A DNA stretch of 64,000 nucleotides, taken from NCBI GenBank assembly GCA_030648295.1, contig JAUSID010000139.1, positions 62,001 to 126,000 on the forward strand. Reading direction: 5' to 3'. This document shows positions 8,850 to 16,850 of the stretch, piece after piece (positions within the stretch are counted from its first letter, which is position 1; each line of letters opens with the position of its first letter). Made by a program: the position numbers and the translations under genes. Source of the DNA: Opitutaceae bacterium (lineage in GTDB: Bacteria; Verrucomicrobiota; Verrucomicrobiia; Opitutales; Opitutaceae). The notes under the pieces were generated by a model. It was not told where the DNA came from. It saw only the letters and a list, made by a program, of their open reading frames with translations, and did no database searches.

Positions 8850-8918
8850 CGAGCGGAAAAACAAGAACCGGATCGCCCGCGAATGACGCGAATGGACGCG
8901 AAAACGGATACACCGCCT

Positions 8919-9000
8919 GTCATCCTGAGCGAAGCGAAGGATCCAACCGGATGGAACCCTGCACACGCGCGGCTGGATCCTTCGCTGCGCTCAGGATGAC
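8919..9000. repeat. 27-bp inverted repeat between nuoD and nuoE
   Basis: The arms 8919-8945 and 8974-9000 are reverse complements with one mismatch, beginning GTCATCCTGAGCGAAGCGAA. This is a repeat type seen dispersed in many genomes. The same core occurs once near 6669-6692. The loop is 28 bases. Confidence 0.8.
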
Positions 9001-9053
9001 ACGCACTGGCTGGTTGATTCGGGTTCATTCGCGTGATTCGCGGGAGCTGGTTC

Positions 9054-10295
9054 TCACCGATCGCATTCGCCCATGACGAAGTCGAGCGAGCCCAGGATCG
9101 CGACGACGTCGGAGATGAGGTTGCCGACGCAGAGCTTCGGCAGGATGGAAAGATTGCAGAACGACGGGGCGCGGATCTTCAGCCGCCACGGCACGCCGCC
9201 GCCCTTGCTCACCACGTAGAATCCCAGGATCCCCTTCGGATTCTCCGCCTCGAAGTACACCTCGCCCGGCGGAATCTGCGGACCTTCGGTCACGAGCATG
9301 AAGTGTTGGATCAATTCCTCCATCGACGTCAGCACCTTGTCCTTCGGCGGATTGAAGATCTTCTTGGCGTCGACGGCGAACCATGGTCCATCGGGAAACT
9401 TCGCGACCACCTGCTTGATGATCCGGACCGCCTGCCGCATTTCCTCGCCACGGACGAGATAGCGATCGTAGCAATCGCCCTTGGTCCCCACCGGCACGTC
9501 GAATTCGTAATTCTGATACCCTGAATACGGCTTGTCCTTCCGCAGATCCAGACCGACGCCCGAGCCGCGCAGGTTCGGGCCCGTGATGCCATACGCCAGC
9601 GCGTCCTCCTTCGAGATCACGCCGATGCCGACCGTGCGATCCATGAAGATCTTGTTTCGCGTCAGCAGCGCGAGCGTTTCCTCGAGGATGGGCAGGAACT
9701 GATCGCAGAATGCGTTCACGCGGCCGAGCCAGCCTTCCGGCACGTCGCGGGTCACACCGCCAATCCGCGTGTAACTCGTGGTGAAGCGCGCTCCCGTGAG
9801 TTCCTCGAACAGCCGGTAGAGTTTTTCGCGCTCGTTGAGCGTATACAGCAGGACCGTCCACGCGCCGACATCGAGACCGAACGCGCCCAGCCCCATCAGG
9901 TGCGACGAAATCCGCGCCATCTCGGCCGTAATCACGCGGATGGCCTGGCAGCGCGGCGGCACCTCCAGCTTCGCCAGCCGCTCCACCGCGATGGCATACG
10001 CCATGTTGTTCGCCAGCGGGGCGAGATAATCCAGCCGGTCCGTGTAGGGCACGAACTGGTTGTAGGTCATGTTCTCGGCGATCTTCTCGTCGCCGCGATG
10101 CAGGTATCCAATGACTGGATCCGCCTTGGTCAGGATCTCGCCGTCGAGTTCCATCTGCAACCGGAGCACGCCATGCGTGGACGGATGCGACGGCCCCATC
10201 GAAAGCGACATCTTCTCGGTCTGGAACTCCGGCACCGCCTCGGCGGCGGACGACGCCTTTGCCGCCGCGTCAGGAAAAGTGTGTTCGGTGGGCAT
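9054..10295 (-). CDS. nuoD: NADH-quinone oxidoreductase subunit D
   Basis: This 49-kDa-type subunit forms the quinone-binding pocket of complex I together with NuoB. The 413 residues include MGPSHPSTHGVLRL, GYLHRGDEKIAE, LMGLGAFGLDVGAWT, the GWLGRV region and the C-terminal SLDFVMGECDR. All are hallmarks of NuoD rather than of [NiFe]-hydrogenases, and the hydrogenase nickel cysteines are absent. About 30 variable residues precede the conserved core. nuoC and nuoD are separate genes here, not fused as in E. coli. Confidence 0.97.
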   Translation of the reverse strand: MPTEHTFPDAAAKASSAAEAVPEFQTEKMSLSMGPSHPSTHGVLRLQMELDGEILTKADPVIGYLHRGDEKIAENMTYNQFVPYTDRLDYLAPLANNMAYAIAVERLAKLEVPPRCQAIRVITAEMARISSHLMGLGAFGLDVGAWTVLLYTLNEREKLYRLFEELTGARFTTSYTRIGGVTRDVPEGWLGRVNAFCDQFLPILEETLALLTRNKIFMDRTVGIGVISKEDALAYGITGPNLRGSGVGLDLRKDKPYSGYQNYEFDVPVGTKGDCYDRYLVRGEEMRQAVRIIKQVVAKFPDGPWFAVDAKKIFNPPKDKVLTSMEELIQHFMLVTEGPQIPPGEVYFEAENPKGILGFYVVSKGGGVPWRLKIRAPSFCNLSILPKLCVGNLISDVVAILGSLDFVMGECDR

Positions 10296-10299
10296 TCGA

Positions 10300-10396
10300 T
10301 GAGGACTAAGGGACTAAAGGACGAAGGGACAAAAGGACTTCGGAAGTTCCGTGGTCCCTTGGTCTTTTAGTCCCTTGGTCTCTTGGTCCTTTGTAT
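10300..10396. repeat. Inverted repeat of AAGGGAC units between nuoC and nuoD
   Basis: The left part has repeated GGAC(T/G)AAGGGAC units and the right part the complementary GTCCCTTGGTC units, giving a low-complexity hairpin of about 35-base arms. It ends at the nuoC stop codon. Confidence 0.65.
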
Positions 10397-11098
10397 TCAC
10401 TCCTTCACCTGCTTCAGTTCGCTCTGGCCCGGTTGCGGCCGGCGATCGCTCCAGCTCTCGTCCTTCGCGCGCGGTTCGGCTTCGGTCAGGTTGATTTCGC
10501 CCGGACTGGCGACGAATGGGCCGCCGGCCATCGGCGCCGAGATCACTTTCGCGCCGGTTTCGATCTGCACGTCCTCGCCCGGCAGCGGCACCTCGATCCC
10601 CGCGAGCGGAAACTCCTTCCGCAATGGATGGTAGGGATAACTGTCCCACATCAGAATCCGGCGGAGGTCGGGGTGGCCTTCGAACTTGATCCCAAACATG
10701 TCGAAGCACTCGCGCTCGTGCCAGTTGGCGCCCGGCCAGACGCTCACCACGCTCGGAACCGACGGCTCCGGGTCGCTCACACAATTGGCCGCCACGCGCA
10801 CGTAGCTGCCGGTCCGCGTCGTCGACAGCAGGTGATAAACGACCGTGAACCGCGGCGACACTCCCTCAGCCCAGTCAACCGCCGTGATGTCCATCAGCAG
10901 ATCAAACGCGTAATGGTCGCGCAGGGCGCGCAGCACCGCCGGGATGTCCGCAGCGGCGACGTTCACCGCCGGATGATCCCCGCTCGGCCGCTCGGTCGCC
11001 CCCAGGTTGATGCCGCGCAAAAAGCCAGCCACTTCGTCCGCCGCCAGTGGACAATTCGACGCGCTCGCCGCGCCGCCTTGTTCATCGCCAGGTGTCAT
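10397..11098 (-). CDS. nuoC: NADH-quinone oxidoreductase subunit C
   Basis: This 30-kDa-type subunit of the complex I connecting module has 233 residues from ATG 11098 (MTPGDEQGG). A GTG nine codons further up (11125) is an alternative. The conserved block PGANWHERECFDMFGIKFEGHPDLRRIL, ending PYHPLRKEFPL, is the family signature (seen at about residues 130-175). The C-terminus after the signature is long and hydrophilic, rich in Glu and Gln, with no recognised domain. Confidence 0.93.
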   Translation of the reverse strand: MTPGDEQGGAASASNCPLAADEVAGFLRGINLGATERPSGDHPAVNVAAADIPAVLRALRDHYAFDLLMDITAVDWAEGVSPRFTVVYHLLSTTRTGSYVRVAANCVSDPEPSVPSVVSVWPGANWHERECFDMFGIKFEGHPDLRRILMWDSYPYHPLRKEFPLAGIEVPLPGEDVQIETGAKVISAPMAGGPFVASPGEINLTEAEPRAKDESWSDRRPQPGQSELKQVKE

Positions 11099-11165
11099 GG
11101 GCGAGCTACCGTGCTTCGAGCCCACTGCGCTGGGCCTTAAGCTCCTCCCGGCGCGCAGCGCCGGC

Positions 11166-11254
11166 TAAGGAATTTGGCGGAGCGGCGTGCGAGCACGCGG
11201 CGGAAAGGTTCGAATGTTTCATCGGATGGGTGTGTCGCGCCCGCCAAATTCCTA
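11166..11254. repeat. Inverted repeat between nuoB and nuoC overlapping the nuoB stop
   Basis: The arms TAAGGAATTTGGCGG (11166-11180) and CCGCCAAATTCCTA (11241-11254) are complementary over 13-14 bases. The right arm contains the nuoB TAG stop. A smaller hairpin, CCGGCGC-GCAGCGCCGG, lies at about 11148-11164. Confidence 0.75.
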
Positions 11255-11761
11255 AGCCGACATCAGCCGCCTGGCCGACGGCTCGCGTTTCACCTTGGCC
11301 TGAAGCTTCATCAACCCGTCCAGCAACGCTTCCGGCCGGGGCGGACAGCCGCTGACATATACATCCACCGGAATAATCCGATCGACCCCCTGCATGTGGG
11401 CATAGCTGCGATACATCCCGCCCGAGCTGGCGCACGCGCCCATGGCGATGACCCATTTCGGAGATCCCATCTGGTCGTAAATCCGGCGGATCTGCGGCGC
11501 CATCTTGTAGGTTACGCTCCCGGCCACGATCATGCAGTCGGATTGCCGGGGCGAGAACCGCATCACTTCCGCGCCAAACCGGGCGATGTCGAACCGGGCG
11601 CTGCCAACGGCCATCAGTTCGATGGCGCAACAGGCAAGTCCCATCGGCATCGGCCACATCGAATTGGTGCGGATCCAGTTGATGACGGCATCGGCGCGCG
11701 AAACCACGACGCTCCCTTCCACTTTGCTGTTATACCCGAGCTCTGTATTCGCGGTGACCAT
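11252..11761 (-). CDS. nuoB: NADH-quinone oxidoreductase subunit B
   Basis: This subunit holds the terminal cluster N2, which reduces quinone. The 169-residue product from ATG 11761 ([16 protein letters not shown]) has the adjacent cysteines of [10 protein letters not shown], then [11 protein letters not shown] and [12 protein letters not shown]. These are the four N2 ligands. The upstream in-frame extension is not conserved in the family, so the internal ATG was chosen. It is the first nuo gene of the run. Upstream lies a non-coding stretch and then a divergent tRNA-Ser, with no nuoA. Confidence 0.95.
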   Translation of the reverse strand: MVTANTELGYNSKVEGSVVVSRADAVINWIRTNSMWPMPMGLACCAIELMAVGSARFDIARFGAEVMRFSPRQSDCMIVAGSVTYKMAPQIRRIYDQMGSPKWVIAMGACASSGGMYRSYAHMQGVDRIIPVDVYVSGCPPRPEALLDGLMKLQAKVKREPSARRLMSA

Positions 11762-12037
11762 ATCGGCGGGTGGGCTGGAAGAGAAAATCCCTCGCAGGGT
11801 TGGCAGCCGGTAATGACGCTGCAAGTCGGTTTTCCAAAAACTCCGACATCGTCTCGGGTTAGAAGCGCAACCGCAAGCGGACGAGAGTGCGACTTGACGC
11901 TGAAATTGGGTCGGGAAAGTTCCGATTCGCCCTCTGAGTGGTTCTGAATTCGTGAGTTGACCCGCAACGAGCGGTGGCATTTCTTGTCCGCTTCGCCTGC
12001 TAGCCGCGCCTGTTCCGGGCTCGGCACGGCATCACCC
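11762..12037. other. Intergenic region upstream of nuoB, no gene seen
   Basis: This 276-base gap separates nuoB from the divergent tRNA-Ser and should hold the nuo promoter. No convincing ORF, and in particular no nuoA, is visible on either strand. I see no clear promoter hexamers. Confidence 0.5.
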
Positions 12038-12127
<90 letters not shown>

Positions 12128-12132
12128 GCCTC

Positions 12133-12213
12133 CGCCAAGCCTACGGCTGGCAGGCCAGATTTTTCATTCGAGCATCCGTCCATTGGCGGAGGCTGCCCAC
12201 CGTAGGCTTGGCG
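12133..12213. repeat. Inverted repeat just downstream of tRNA-Ser
   Basis: The perfect 14-base arms CGCCAAGCCTACGG (12133-12146) and CCGTAGGCTTGGCG (12200-12213) face each other. A third related piece, CGCCAAGCCTCCGG, lies at about 12275. These look like a dispersed intergenic repeat that inserted beside the tRNA. Confidence 0.65.
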
Positions 12214-12298
12214 AAGGTGGGCTTTAACGTCCGCCGGCGGTCGGGCTACGGATGGCAGGCCAGCTCTGGAAAACCGCCAAGCCTCCGGCTGGTCGCAC

Positions 12299-12817
12299 AG
12301 CAAACGCATTCGCCAAAACTTTCCGACCTATGCCGAGGCGAAAGTTGAAGCCGATACGCTCGAAATTAAGCGCGTGCAGGGCGAGACGGGAGTTCGTCCG
12401 ACCGTAACCCGGCTAACGGAAGACGAGCTTCATGAATGCGAGGCGGTTGTTCGCCGTCTGGCCGGCAAACCGCAATCGCTTTCGTTTTATGTCGATTTCG
12501 CGCTCGCCAACTACCGCGAGCCAGTCTGCCAAAAACCCCTCGCGGACGGGGCAACGGAATACGTCGCCGCCAAGAAACACGAATTCGAGCAAGACCTGAT
12601 TTCTGAGTCCTATTTCGTGCGGCTGGAACGCGAAATGGAACGGATTTCGAAGCGTATCCCGGTCGCTACGGTGGCGGAACTCACTTCGGCCCGCCTCGTC
12701 GCCTATTTCGAATTCGGGCGCGCTTCCCGTAAGACCTACAACAACCGGCGGGGCACCATGTCCGCTTTCCTCAATACGTATACTAATACGGCACGCCGCC
12801 TGGATCACTTCTCGTAA
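12299..12817 (+). pseudogene. Tyrosine recombinase (integrase) remnant, N-terminal half only
   Basis: The open frame reads as the N-terminal and core-binding region of a phage-type tyrosine integrase. It includes YAEAKVEADTLEIKR, TEDELHECEAVVRRL and the SAM-like segment LTSARLVAYFEF...RKTYNNRRGTMSAFLN. There is no start codon before GTG 12374, and the frame stops right after the core-binding domain. The catalytic domain with the R-H-R-Y residues is therefore entirely missing. It lies about 170 bases downstream of the tRNA-Ser in the same orientation, the usual place for an island integrase. Family assignment is by pattern and moderately sure; the truncation is directly visible. Confidence 0.6.
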
Positions 12818-12872
12818 CGTGCCAGCCAAATTGATGGCAACACGGTTCATGAGCCGCAAAATCATGATTCGT

Positions 12873-13895
12873 TCAATTCTTGGGAACCTGCGGCGCCGCT
12901 TTTTCTCGCTGCTTCGCTTTCTCATAAATCGCCGCGCGCTTGGCTTTGGCACTTGGATCCCGCTCCACGCGCGGCCCGGGATGCACGACTGGCTCGAACT
13001 TGATCAGTGAGCTGTCAATCGGCTTTGGCTTGGTCGCAATGTGGCGCAAATAAAAAGAAGACAACGTATCGTAAACCTTCATACCAACGGCGTGGACATA
13101 GCCGTTGTAAAAACCATGCTGCTGTTCCGGAAAAAAGATAATCTCGTAGTATTTACCGGCCGCTCTCATGGCCGGAATGACAATCTCATTGTTAATGTTG
13201 TTAATCGGATGCAGATTGCTGTGAACGATCAGCACGGGACAATTGATTTTGCTGATTTTGGCTTCCGTTAACTTCCGGAGCTCAGGCGTGTAGTGTTTTC
13301 TTGGCTCGTCCATCAGCTCATTTGGATCCCGCTGTTCCTTGTTCATCATGCCGGTAAAAAGCACATTCGCGGGCTCGCCACCGGCGACGGCGCAAAGTTC
13401 CGTCTCGCCGGCCAGTTCCATGGCGAGACTGCCGCCGCCGCTGCCGCCAAAGACCACCACACTCTTCGGATCCACGCGTGGCAGCTTTTTCACGTAGTCG
13501 ATCACCGCTAGACAGTCGATCAAGGCATCACGGGTCTGCGGATCCTCACTTCGCGGCCGAAATGTCGCCGCCACGGTGACGTAGCCGGCCGCGAGAAAGC
13601 GACACTGGTTTGGCTGGAACAGCACGTCCTTCTTCAAAACGTCCAGTTTAAGGGACCCGAGCCCGCCGTGAAGAAAGACAATGGCTGGCCGCCGGTCATT
13701 GCCCGGGGGCGTGCGGATGACCGCGGTCGCCTTATGGTTGTCCCGGGTTGGCGCCTCGATTACGACCAGCGGGCACGCTTCTTCGGAGACAACGGGTCTC
13801 AAAAACTGCGCGGCCGGTTCCGCTGCGCAGGCAATCAATGGAACAAGTGCGTTGATGCAGCACACGATCAAAAACTTCGTCGTCTGTGTCGTCAT
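12873..13895 (-). CDS. Secreted alpha/beta hydrolase (prolyl-oligopeptidase/dienelactone-hydrolase-like esterase)
   Basis: The 340-residue product has an N-terminal signal peptide (MTTQTTKFLIVCCINALVPL, cleavage after ACAA). An alpha/beta hydrolase fold follows: the oxyanion-loop segment VFLHGGLGSLKL, the nucleophile elbow FGGSGGGSLAMELAG, and a late HGFYNGY that supplies the histidine. It is one of three paralogues in this island (also 13936-14937 and 33184-34326). All share the DALIDCLAVIDYVKK helix and the MxxKEQRD segment after the nucleophile. Their probable role is deacylation of glycans or of small plant esters; the substrate is unknown. A start ten codons upstream is possible. Confidence 0.8.
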   Translation of the reverse strand: MTTQTTKFLIVCCINALVPLIACAAEPAAQFLRPVVSEEACPLVVIEAPTRDNHKATAVIRTPPGNDRRPAIVFLHGGLGSLKLDVLKKDVLFQPNQCRFLAAGYVTVAATFRPRSEDPQTRDALIDCLAVIDYVKKLPRVDPKSVVVFGGSGGGSLAMELAGETELCAVAGGEPANVLFTGMMNKEQRDPNELMDEPRKHYTPELRKLTEAKISKINCPVLIVHSNLHPINNINNEIVIPAMRAAGKYYEIIFFPEQQHGFYNGYVHAVGMKVYDTLSSFYLRHIATKPKPIDSSLIKFEPVVHPGPRVERDPSAKAKRAAIYEKAKQREKAAPQVPKN

Positions 13896-13935
13896 AGGAA
13901 AAGTTGTATGAAGCGCATGAAACAAGCGCTTGCCG

Positions 13936-14937
13936 TCATGGGTTCTTCTTTTCGCTCCTCACGGGCTCGCGGGTGGTGTCCAACGCAGGGTCCCGAGCGC
14001 GTTCCACGCGCGGACCGGGGTGAACGATGGGCTCCAGCTTGATTAATTTGCGATCGATAGGTGTGGGCTGGGTGGAAAGATGGCGCGAGAAGAACCGAGC
14101 AAGATCACGGAACACGGTTTCTCCGACCTCGAGATTGTATCCGTTGTAAAACCCATGTCCATGTCCGGGATAAAGAATCGTCTCGATGCTCTTGCCGGCC
14201 GCTTTTATCGCTGGAATCACGTCCTCGTTATTTAGCTGGTTCACATCGTGAACATCGCTACGCACGATAAGAATCGGTCGCTTGATTCGATCTATTTTGG
14301 CCTCGGTGAATTTACGCAAATCAGGTGTGTAATAACGCTTGTGGTTTCTTAATTCCTTTAGGTCCTTCCGTTCTTTGGTCAGCATCCCCGTGTAAAACAA
14401 CGTTGCCGGTTCGCCAGCCGCTACCGCGCAAACGTCTGCCGCTCCGGCCAGCTCCAGCGCAAGGCTGCCGCCGCCACTTGCGCCGAATACAACCACGTTT
14501 TTCGGGTCCACCTCCGGACGCTTCTTCACGTAATCGATAATCGCCAGACAGTCGATCAACGCATCGCGGGTCTGCGGGTCGTCGCGTCGCGAGCGAAAGG
14601 TCGCGGCCATCGTCACGTAGCCCGCGGCCAGGAATCGCGCCTGGGTGAGGGTGGGCTGGAGGAGCACATCCTTTCTCAAAGTATCCAGGGTCAGCTTTTG
14701 AAAACCACCGTGCAGAAATATGATTGCCGGATACGGCCCCTTACCCGGCGGACTACGAACAATTGCTGTCGCCCGTTGACCGTCGCTGGTGGGCGCGTGG
14801 ATGACGACGAGCGGGCTGGCCACCTCGGAGATGGATGGCTTTAGCGCCGCAGTGCTGGCGGCCTCGGCCGCTGCCACAACGTGCGGAAGGCTCGCTGCCA
14901 GGCCGGTCCCGAGCAGTAACGTTCTGAGTCTCGTCAT
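13936..14937 (-). CDS. Secreted alpha/beta hydrolase, paralogue of the downstream gene
   Basis: The 333-residue product has a signal peptide (MTRLRTLLLGTGLAASLPHV, cleaved after AAA). The core matches the neighbour at 12873-13895: IIFLHGGFQKLTLDTL, FGASGGGSLALELAG as the serine elbow, ILIVRSDVHDVN near the acid residue, and HGHGFYNGYN with the catalytic histidine. Both end in a shared tail, IVHPGPRVER. The two genes are tandem duplicates 40 bases apart in the same orientation. The substrate is unknown; context with sulfatases and SGNH esterases suggests glycan de-esterification. Confidence 0.8.
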   Translation of the reverse strand: MTRLRTLLLGTGLAASLPHVVAAAEAASTAALKPSISEVASPLVVIHAPTSDGQRATAIVRSPPGKGPYPAIIFLHGGFQKLTLDTLRKDVLLQPTLTQARFLAAGYVTMAATFRSRRDDPQTRDALIDCLAIIDYVKKRPEVDPKNVVVFGASGGGSLALELAGAADVCAVAAGEPATLFYTGMLTKERKDLKELRNHKRYYTPDLRKFTEAKIDRIKRPILIVRSDVHDVNQLNNEDVIPAIKAAGKSIETILYPGHGHGFYNGYNLEVGETVFRDLARFFSRHLSTQPTPIDRKLIKLEPIVHPGPRVERARDPALDTTREPVRSEKKNP

Positions 14938-15049
14938 AATTCGCCCTTTTGTGCCTTTTGAGCCGCCCCTTTTGCGCCGGATATTTGTGAAAAACGATTC
15001 GATATTTCGCCGTTCGATCGCTGGTCCGTCAGGGAAGCACTCCGGCCAG

Positions 15050-15227
15050 ATTCTCCGCCGCCGCTCCGCCAGCGCGAGGGTGGGACGTGCGCTCGGTCAT
15101 CATCCGGCGGGGGCCTTGCGCCGTCCTCGGCCTGCTTCCTGCGCGCCGCATCCGCCGCCAGCATGATATCGATGCCCAGACCGGCGCAGGCAACGAGGAG
15201 GCAAATCAGCGGCATTCGCAGTTTCAT
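15050..15227 (-). pseudogene. Truncated N-terminus of a secreted esterase (copy of the gene at 34400-35395)
   Basis: The frame starts MKLRMPLICLLVACAGLGID and continues ADAARRKQAEDGARPPPDDD...VPPSR. This matches, in order and spacing, the signal peptide and linker of the esterase at 34400-35395 (GADTAQRKKKEADSGPRRDDD...FRPSR). Homology ends at about 15050 and no hydrolase core follows. It is a decayed relic of a duplicate. Confidence 0.6.
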
Positions 15228-15344
15228 ATCGAGTTTGTCGATACGGTCGCGCGCATTTACGATGAAATGGAAAGTCTCATGCTCATGATGAGACGGAAAG
15301 TCTCTGAGATTACCGATGGTTACGTTACGAAACCCCGCGCGGGT

Positions 15345-16661
15345 CTATTGCTCGGTTGGTTTGAGATACCAGCGCGCGGCCAAAGGATTGTGGTGCACGA
15401 AGTCGAGAAGCAGCTGCGCGACCTTGCGGCGGCCGGAATCGTTGCCGGTGAAGTTGAACGCGTCACCGTCGGACCGATACCGCGCCTTCTCCATTTCCTG
15501 CGCCGGAGGTCCGCTCGGATGGGAACCGTCATCTGGCCGCAAATCCTCGCGCAGCCAGACAAGCCCATCGGCACGCGGCTTGACGCCGTCGGTCCAAAGA
15601 TACGGGCCCCAAACCACCGCAGGCGCTTTGACGGCCCCTTTCGCCGGGTCAAAGTTTAGTTGAGGATCGCCCTTCATCTGCGCCTGGATGATCCAGCGCA
15701 TCGCGAAAGCCCCCTCGTACGCATACGGCTCGGGATTTTGCGGGGTCAGCGCGTAGCCGGCGTAGATCCGACTCGCGAGATAGACAACGCGGCAGTTGGG
15801 ATGTCGCTCGCGCAGGAGATGCAGCGTCTTGATGGTGTTGTCCGCCAGCACGCGCGCGTGCGCCGGAAATTCGCCGAGCTGGCGTGGATTGCCCTGCGCG
15901 TGCTTGATCCAGGCCACCTGCACCTGCCTGGTCGTCACACCGGCCAACTTCAGCCGTTCCTCGACCACGCGCCACGGACTTAGGCCCATTTCGCGATCCA
16001 CCCAGATGGACGCTGCGCGGCCGGATTGCGCGCCATTGACGACGACGACGTGCGGTGATTTTCGTGGATCGACTTTGGCGAAATCCTCGAACTGCGCGAA
16101 CTCGACCGACGCGTTCGACATGCCGATGGAGAGGAAAACAATTTTGCCGTCCTTCGCTGGCCGACCCTCCGAGTCGAGCGGTGTAATCCTGGCCAGTTCG
16201 CGTTCCGCGGCCGCACGATGCGGGGCGGGCGGTTCGTTCCGGCCGCCGCCATACAATCCGCCGTCTTCTCCCTTGTAGGTTTGCGCGCCAAGCTCCGTGA
16301 GCGGAATCATTCCGGTAAAGTCGCGCGGGGGCGGTACCGGCCCTTTTTTTCCCTGATAGCGGTCGAGGTAGGCTTGTTCGTCGGCGGTCAGCGTTTCGCC
16401 CTTCTGGCGGCTGTGGCGCAGTTCGCGCGCACGATTGCGCTCCTCGACCTCGGCCTGTTCGTCGTCGGTCAGCGCTTCACCCTTCTGCAACTTCATCCGT
16501 AGGGCACGGGCGCGCTCTATTTCCGCGGGGTTTTCCTGCGCGATAACGCTGCCCTGTCCGCCGAGCGCCACCGCGGCAAGTGTTGCGGCGACGAGCACAA
16601 CGCGCGTCAGAGGCGCCGCGGCTCGATTTGTTGAGTTCCTAGTGAGTCGTTCGAGGTTCAT
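15345..16661 (-). CDS. Secreted SGNH-type esterase-like protein with two N-terminal helical modules
   Basis: The 438-residue product from ATG 16661 has a signal peptide (hydrophobic LTRVVLVAATLAAVALGG, cleaved near VIAQ). Two tandem copies of a short charged module follow at residues 43-107, with signatures KGEALTDDEQAE and KGETLTADEQAYLDRY. After the linker DFTGMIPLTELG and YKGEDGGLYGGGRN comes the main domain: FLSIGMSNASVEF as the probable serine block, VVVNGAQSGR, and a C-terminal NDSGRRKVAQLLLDF. It is paralogous to 30773-31927. The role is probably acyl-ester hydrolysis; family assignment is by motif layout only. Longer starts up to 16748 exist but read through the marR relic. Confidence 0.65.
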   Translation of the reverse strand: MNLERLTRNSTNRAAAPLTRVVLVAATLAAVALGGQGSVIAQENPAEIERARALRMKLQKGEALTDDEQAEVEERNRARELRHSRQKGETLTADEQAYLDRYQGKKGPVPPPRDFTGMIPLTELGAQTYKGEDGGLYGGGRNEPPAPHRAAAERELARITPLDSEGRPAKDGKIVFLSIGMSNASVEFAQFEDFAKVDPRKSPHVVVVNGAQSGRAASIWVDREMGLSPWRVVEERLKLAGVTTRQVQVAWIKHAQGNPRQLGEFPAHARVLADNTIKTLHLLRERHPNCRVVYLASRIYAGYALTPQNPEPYAYEGAFAMRWIIQAQMKGDPQLNFDPAKGAVKAPAVVWGPYLWTDGVKPRADGLVWLREDLRPDDGSHPSGPPAQEMEKARYRSDGDAFNFTGNDSGRRKVAQLLLDFVHHNPLAARWYLKPTEQ

Positions 16662-16719
16662 GCCGTTGCGATCATGGATGGTCTTGCTGGAGTGCGTCTC
16701 CGACATCGAAATGTGTTCA

Positions 16720-16830
16720 TCAGGTGTCATCGGGCTTGAGGTGCTCATGCAGGTTGTTGATTACGCGCGACAGAGCCGCGCGGATGCGACGGCCGGATTC
16801 ATGCGATGGGCCGCGACGCGAAGTCGTTCG
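16720..16830 (-). pseudogene. MarR-family regulator remnant (C-terminal end)
   Basis: The last codons read RRIRAALSRVINNLHEHLKP followed by DDT and a stop. This closely matches the C-terminus of the intact MarR protein at 28426-28923 (RRLRGDLSRVIHNLHEHLKP). Upstream residues (VAAHRMNPAVA) continue the match only after a frame change, and the DNA-binding domain is gone. It lies directly downstream of the first TonB receptor gene. Confidence 0.7.
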
Positions 16831-16850
16831 TTCGCCAACCAGTGGCACGT

